From: Bacteroidaceae bacterium
Lineage (GTDB): Bacteria > Bacteroidota > Bacteroidia > Bacteroidales > Bacteroidaceae
Direction of reading: 5' to 3'
Length of the DNA: 63,023 nucleotides
Assembly: GCA_017560125.1 (NCBI GenBank)
Contig: JAFYOS010000007.1
Coordinates: forward strand, 1 to 63,023
Positions within the stretch are counted from its first letter, which is position 1; each line of letters begins with the position of its first letter. The position numbers and the translations under genes were made by a program. Shown piece after piece: positions 59,546 to 63,023 of this stretch. The notes beneath the pieces were generated by a model that was given only the letters and a program-made list of their open reading frames with translations, did not search any database and was not told the origin of the DNA.

Positions 59546-60781
59546 ATGGCGTCGTTAATTCATATCATAAAAATTTTTCTAGTCAAACTATTGCCGCTTT
59601 ATCAGTGGTGCTATGTTAAGCGCTTGAGGTTTAAGAAGAGAATAAATGTGGTCTTTTTTGCCAGTTCTCTTTCAATGTGGCGCTACCAACATTTGTACGA
59701 GGTGCTTAGCAAGCATCCGCGTTTCAATGTTTCTATTTTGATTGCACCTGCTATTGCCTTCAGTGATACACAGAAAAAGATTGATATAGAATTGTTAAAG
59801 GCATTTTTTACTGAGAAAAATATGCCTTTTTTGATTGCTTGGGATGGCCATGACTCGTTTATGGATGTTAAGGCCTTGTCCCCTGATGTTTTATTCTATC
59901 CGCAGCCATATAGGGACTTTTATCCAGAGCCGATAAATTATCATAATTTTTACAACCGATTACTTTGTTACTATCCCTATGCCTTTTGGTGTAGCAAGAA
60001 TTATTGGTCTTATGATATGCCTCTGCATAAAATGGCTTGGAAATTGTTCTATTCAACCGAATTGCATAGGCAGGATGCCAAGCAGTGCGCTTCGAACAAA
60101 GGTCGTAATGTAGAAGTTGTAGGTTATCCCACAGCCGATGATTTTTTGTCGGGTAGCCATGTGGATGTATGGACACCGCAGTCTGTAAAGAAAAAGCGCG
60201 TAGTGTGGGCTCCCCATTTTACAATATTCACGGGTGGGTTGGTTAAGCAGTCCAATTTCCTTTGGATGGCTCCTGTTATGTTGGATATTGCAAAAAAATA
60301 TTTCGATAAGCTTCAGTTTGTTTTTAAGCCCCATCCGCGATTGTTTACCGAGTTGTGCAAACATGAAGATTGGGGCGAAGAAAAAGCTCGTCAGTACTAT
60401 GATGCATGGGCGACTATGAATAATACTCAGTTGCAGACTGGGGAATTTGTCGATTTGTTTATGACCTCCGATGCTATGATACACGATAGTGGTTCGTTTG
60501 GTGTCGAGTATCACTATTCCGGTAATCCCGTAATGTATATTGCCGATAATTTCGAAGAACATCTTTCCACAATGGGTGATTTTGGTAAATTAGCAATGCA
60601 GTTGCACTATGTTGGTAAGTCGTGCGAGGATATCGTTCGCTTCATCGAGGATGTGGTGATTGCAGGTAACGACCCCATGAAGGACGAACGTATGCAGTTC
60701 GTGAATAAATACCTGTTGCCACCTAATGGTAAAACCGTGGCGCAAAATACGATGGATATTTTGTTAAGAGAATTATGCTGA
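59546..60781 (+). CDS. CDP-glycerol glycerophosphotransferase-like protein
   Basis: This 411-residue protein has a hydrophobic N-terminal segment and a GT-B-like body. WAPHFTIFTGG, FVFKPHPRLF and MIHDSGSFGVEYHYSGNPV match the TagB/TagF glycerophosphotransferase family that adds polyol phosphates to surface polymers. Its base composition is more AT-rich than its neighbours upstream, common in polysaccharide loci. The acceptor and the donor are unknown. It lies between upxY and a flippase gene. ATG 59546 is chosen because the longer in-frame sequence overlaps the upxY gene. Confidence 0.8.
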   Translation: MASLIHIIKIFLVKLLPLYQWCYVKRLRFKKRINVVFFASSLSMWRYQHLYEVLSKHPRFNVSILIAPAIAFSDTQKKIDIELLKAFFTEKNMPFLIAWDGHDSFMDVKALSPDVLFYPQPYRDFYPEPINYHNFYNRLLCYYPYAFWCSKNYWSYDMPLHKMAWKLFYSTELHRQDAKQCASNKGRNVEVVGYPTADDFLSGSHVDVWTPQSVKKKRVVWAPHFTIFTGGLVKQSNFLWMAPVMLDIAKKYFDKLQFVFKPHPRLFTELCKHEDWGEEKARQYYDAWATMNNTQLQTGEFVDLFMTSDAMIHDSGSFGVEYHYSGNPVMYIADNFEEHLSTMGDFGKLAMQLHYVGKSCEDIVRFIEDVVIAGNDPMKDERMQFVNKYLLPPNGKTVAQNTMDILLRELC

Positions 60782-60808
60782 TCCTCTCATTCAAATTGAT
60801 TGTAACAA

Positions 60809-62245
60809 ATGGGTGAACTTAAAGAAAAGACATTGTCCGGGGTTAAATGGAGCGCCATAGGTCGTTTCTCTACTCAAGGCATCGGTTTCCTTATAGGACT
60901 GATATTGGCACGTCTGCTGTCGCCTTCCGACTATGGTGTTGTGGGCATGGTAGGCATTTTCTTTGCTATAGCGCAGACCTTCATCGATAGCGGTTTTGGT
61001 TCTGCTCTCATACGCAAGAATGATTGTACTGATACAGACTACTCAACGGCGTTTTATTTCAATGCAGTAGTAGGCCTTTTGTGCTGCATTGTCTTGTCCG
61101 TGGCAGCTCCCTTTATAGCCGATTTTTTCAATACTCCTATACTTGCCGATATTGTTGTGGTAATGAGCATAAATATGTTCATTGGCTCACTATCTATTGT
61201 GCAAGGGGCAAGGCTGACGGCTGCAATTGATTTCAAGTCACAGGCGAAAATTGGTTTGGCAACTACAATTCTTTCCGGAATAGTCGGCATTGCAATGGCC
61301 TACAATGGCTTTGGAGTGTGGAGCCTTGTTTGGCAGGGACTGTTTGCAACAATTTTAAGAACAATACTTCTGCTTTTTGTTACCAAATGGTATCCCAAAT
61401 GGCAATTTTCAAAAGAATCATTTAATTATCTATTCAATTTCGGTAGTAAAATACTCACTGCAAGCCTGTTGCATACCGTTTATTGCAATTTGACAACGCT
61501 TATTATCGGTAAGTATTATACAGCCAAAGATTTGGGCTACTATTCGCGTGGCGAGAGTATGGCTAGTTTGCCAAGTACTAATATCACGGGTATATTACAA
61601 AGTGTTACGTATCCCATTCTATCGAAAATACAAGACGACGACAAGCGACTGATAGATGTATATCGCAAATATATTACAATTACGTCGTTGGTTATTTTCT
61701 TTGGCATGTTCTTAATGGCAGCATTGGCCAAACCTCTTATCGTAACCTTGATTACAGACAAATGGTTGAATTCTGTCATTTTCTTGCAGGTGTTTTGCTT
61801 TGCATTGATGTTCGACCATATATGCCAATTGAATCTGAATATTCTTTATGTGAAGGGGCGCTCCGATTTGGTCTTACGTCTCGAAGTTATAAAAAAGACT
61901 ATTTCTATCTCGATGATTGTTGCAGCAATTCCATTTGGCGTGTTGGCTATATGTTTGGCTCGTGCTATATATACGCAAATAGCAGTAGTTATTAACACGT
62001 ATTATACAGGCAAGCTGTTTGGATTGGGCTATTGGGCTCAGGTGCGCGATTTTATCAAGTATCTGCTATTTTCTGCCTTGTCGGTGTTGCCGGCATTCTT
62101 GTTGTCGTTTACACAGCTCAATTCTATACTGGTACTTGTTCTCGGAGCATCGAGTGCATGTGCAATATATTGGTTCATGTTAAGACGCGATCCCAATTTA
62201 AAGGAAGTGCTTTCGTTGTTAAAGTCAAGCCTCAATCGTAAGTAA
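60809..62245 (+). CDS. Polysaccharide flippase (Wzx/MOP family)
   Basis: This 478-residue protein has about 12-14 membrane segments. LKEKTLSGVKWSAIGRFSTQ and IGLILARLLSPSDYGVVGMV are typical openings of lipid-linked oligosaccharide flippases. It is predicted to turn undecaprenyl-linked repeat units across the inner membrane, using the lipid made with UppS. It lies 27 bases after the glycerophosphotransferase-like gene in the same locus. Confidence 0.9.
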   Translation: MGELKEKTLSGVKWSAIGRFSTQGIGFLIGLILARLLSPSDYGVVGMVGIFFAIAQTFIDSGFGSALIRKNDCTDTDYSTAFYFNAVVGLLCCIVLSVAAPFIADFFNTPILADIVVVMSINMFIGSLSIVQGARLTAAIDFKSQAKIGLATTILSGIVGIAMAYNGFGVWSLVWQGLFATILRTILLLFVTKWYPKWQFSKESFNYLFNFGSKILTASLLHTVYCNLTTLIIGKYYTAKDLGYYSRGESMASLPSTNITGILQSVTYPILSKIQDDDKRLIDVYRKYITITSLVIFFGMFLMAALAKPLIVTLITDKWLNSVIFLQVFCFALMFDHICQLNLNILYVKGRSDLVLRLEVIKKTISISMIVAAIPFGVLAICLARAIYTQIAVVINTYYTGKLFGLGYWAQVRDFIKYLLFSALSVLPAFLLSFTQLNSILVLVLGASSACAIYWFMLRRDPNLKEVLSLLKSSLNRK

Positions 62246-62354
62246 ATCCATTCTATGACCAAAATAGTGTGCATTTGTTAAAAAACGTTAATTATCGCAT
62301 TCCTTTTGTGAGATTCCAAATAAGCGTGGCTCTATAGTACAAAAGGCGATACAA

Positions 62355-62390
62355 CACCTAAACAAAACTCCCTCTTGCAGTAAGAGGGAG
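62355..62390 (-). terminator. Intrinsic terminator of the sigma-factor gene
   Basis: Ten bases (62366-62375) pair perfectly with 62381-62390. On the minus strand TTTTGTTTAGG follows. It lies 24 bases after the sigma-factor stop. Confidence 0.8.
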
Positions 62391-62413
62391 TCTATAAGTA
62401 GGGTGGTAGTCAC

Positions 62414-62896
62414 TTAATTTATATACATGCTGTTTATTCTCTTTTTCAACCACTCCCGCGCCATGTGAATTCTGCTTTTCACCGTGCCGGTGGGAATGGT
62501 AAGAATCTCAGCAATTTCTTCGTATTTGTGTCCCAGAACATGTAATTTAAACACAGCATGTAAATTACTTGGCAATGAATTAACTAATTTGAGTAGTTCT
62601 TTGTATTCGATATTCGCATCGCTGTAATGCCTGCTCTCTTGGCTATTGCATACAACATAGTCGGTGTATCGTTGCTCGTACTTAAACGAGTTCTGATGAA
62701 TGTTTCGCATAATTACGCACAACCAACCGATGAAATTATTGTCTTGTTTATATAGATGCAATTTACTTCTTGCTCTTACATAAGTGTCATTCATTAGACT
62801 ATCAGCCAAGTCTTTTTTCTTGCTAAGCGAGAATGCATATCGTTTCAAGTCCTCAAAGTACTTGTTCCAAAATATGTCGAATTTGTATATTTCCAT
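62414..62896 (-). CDS. ECF-type RNA polymerase sigma factor
   Basis: This 160-residue sigma factor has region 2 (LKRYAFSLSKKKDLADSLMNDTYVRA, GWLCVIMRNIHQN) and region 4 (LPSNLHAVFKLHVLGHKYEEIAEIL, PTGTVKSRIHMAREWLKKRI). I chose ATG 62896 (MEIYKFDIFW) because a longer frame to 62968 begins upstream of a consensus -7 box. That -7 box is only four bases from the ATG, so the mRNA may have nearly no leader. No anti-sigma gene is in view. It is convergent with the flippase gene. Confidence 0.88.
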   Translation of the reverse strand: MEIYKFDIFWNKYFEDLKRYAFSLSKKKDLADSLMNDTYVRARSKLHLYKQDNNFIGWLCVIMRNIHQNSFKYEQRYTDYVVCNSQESRHYSDANIEYKELLKLVNSLPSNLHAVFKLHVLGHKYEEIAEILTIPTGTVKSRIHMAREWLKKRINSMYIN

Positions 62897-62899
62897 ACG

Positions 62900-62907
62900 C
62901 AAAGATA
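62900..62907 (-). promoter_or_regulatory. -7 box of the sigma-factor gene
   Basis: The minus strand reads TATCTTTG, ending four bases before the start codon. No clear -33 element is seen. The remaining bases to the window end are AT-rich with nothing else I can support. Confidence 0.6.
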
Positions 62908-63023
62908 TAAAAGTTAATAAATTATAGTTACTTTGATTATACAACAAACAAGTACTTGTTTTGTTCACAAAAGAAGCAAAAATTTTTCAAAAATAATTTT
63001 CCCAACACTTAAAACGTGTGAAA

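Noticed and set aside
1-63023. CRISPR arrays, insertion sequences, prophage or integrative elements
   Set aside because: I saw no regularly spaced repeats, transposase genes or integrases other than the housekeeping XerD, and no phage structural genes.

Overview
The window looks like a chromosomal segment of a Bacteroidales bacterium with moderate GC. Three things in the sequence show this. Several genes are preceded by the Bacteroidota promoter form, a TTG/TTTG element about 19-20 bases upstream of TAnnTTTG. Five genes match components or regulators of the type IX secretion system (T9SS): PorX, PorW, PorU, PorV and PorG. The rest of the content is typical of gut Bacteroidales: GH92 and GH27 glycosidases, many lipoproteins with a cysteine lipobox, a UpxY-type antiterminator and OmpH/Skp paralogues next to BamA. 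The family cannot be fixed from sequence reading alone. No insertion sequence, prophage or CRISPR array is visible.

Layout. At 1-132 lie the 3' end of a 5S rRNA gene and its terminator, so an rRNA operon lies to the left. From 0.2 to 2.6 kb there is a WYL regulator, divergent from a queuosine-precursor transporter that overlaps a small radical-SAM enzyme by one base. From 2.6 to 6.5 kb (minus strand) there is a porin, a Gate-domain membrane protein and a GH27 alpha-galactosidase. A sirtuin and a 56-residue rubredoxin follow. From 16.0 down to 7.7 kb (minus strand) runs a seven-gene array: a small Cys-rich membrane protein, a ZnuB-like permease, PorW, PorX, TsaE, an unknown protein and YgiQ. 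It begins at a good promoter at 16061-16091. From 16.3 to 20.1 kb are two FKBP-type prolyl isomerases, an Lrp regulator and a fused C26-M19 peptidase, then tRNA-Pro(GGG).

From 20.3 to 25 kb there is a possible structured RNA or leader, a GH92 alpha-mannosidase and a convergent ROK kinase-ManA pair, which together could take mannose from glycan to fructose 6-phosphate. A 400-base gap at 24.9-25.3 kb holds a long hairpin and two DnaA-box-like repeats. A Gfo/Idh/MocA oxidoreductase, a BSP-type putative metallopeptidase and tRNA-Leu(TAA) follow. The minus-strand block 34.1-27.8 kb carries an eIF1-like protein, pyrE, an SRPBCC protein, argH, a Rieske-like lipoprotein, an LTA-synthase-like enzyme and a GT90 glycosyltransferase.

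From 34.2 to 51.4 kb (plus strand) lies the outer-membrane biogenesis block: rex-FAH hydrolase-porU-porV; ispF-phosphoesterase-ribD; a DUF6242-like lipoprotein, porG, uppS, bamA, three skp-like genes and murI. Next come a LolC/E-like permease, rbfA and an O-methyltransferase (minus strand), then xerD, a probably abundant TPR lipoprotein and dprA (plus strand). After a 650-base gap with a long hairpin-rich leader, a UpxY-like antiterminator with an unusually long C-terminus opens a surface-polysaccharide locus (glycerophosphotransferase-like enzyme, flippase). A small ECF sigma factor on the minus strand ends the window.

The strongest theme is envelope construction: protein folding (FKBP, Skp), barrel insertion (BamA), T9SS secretion and anchoring (PorX/W/U/V/G), isoprenoid and lipid carrier supply (IspF, UppS) and surface glycans. 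All functional calls are from sequence reading without database search.
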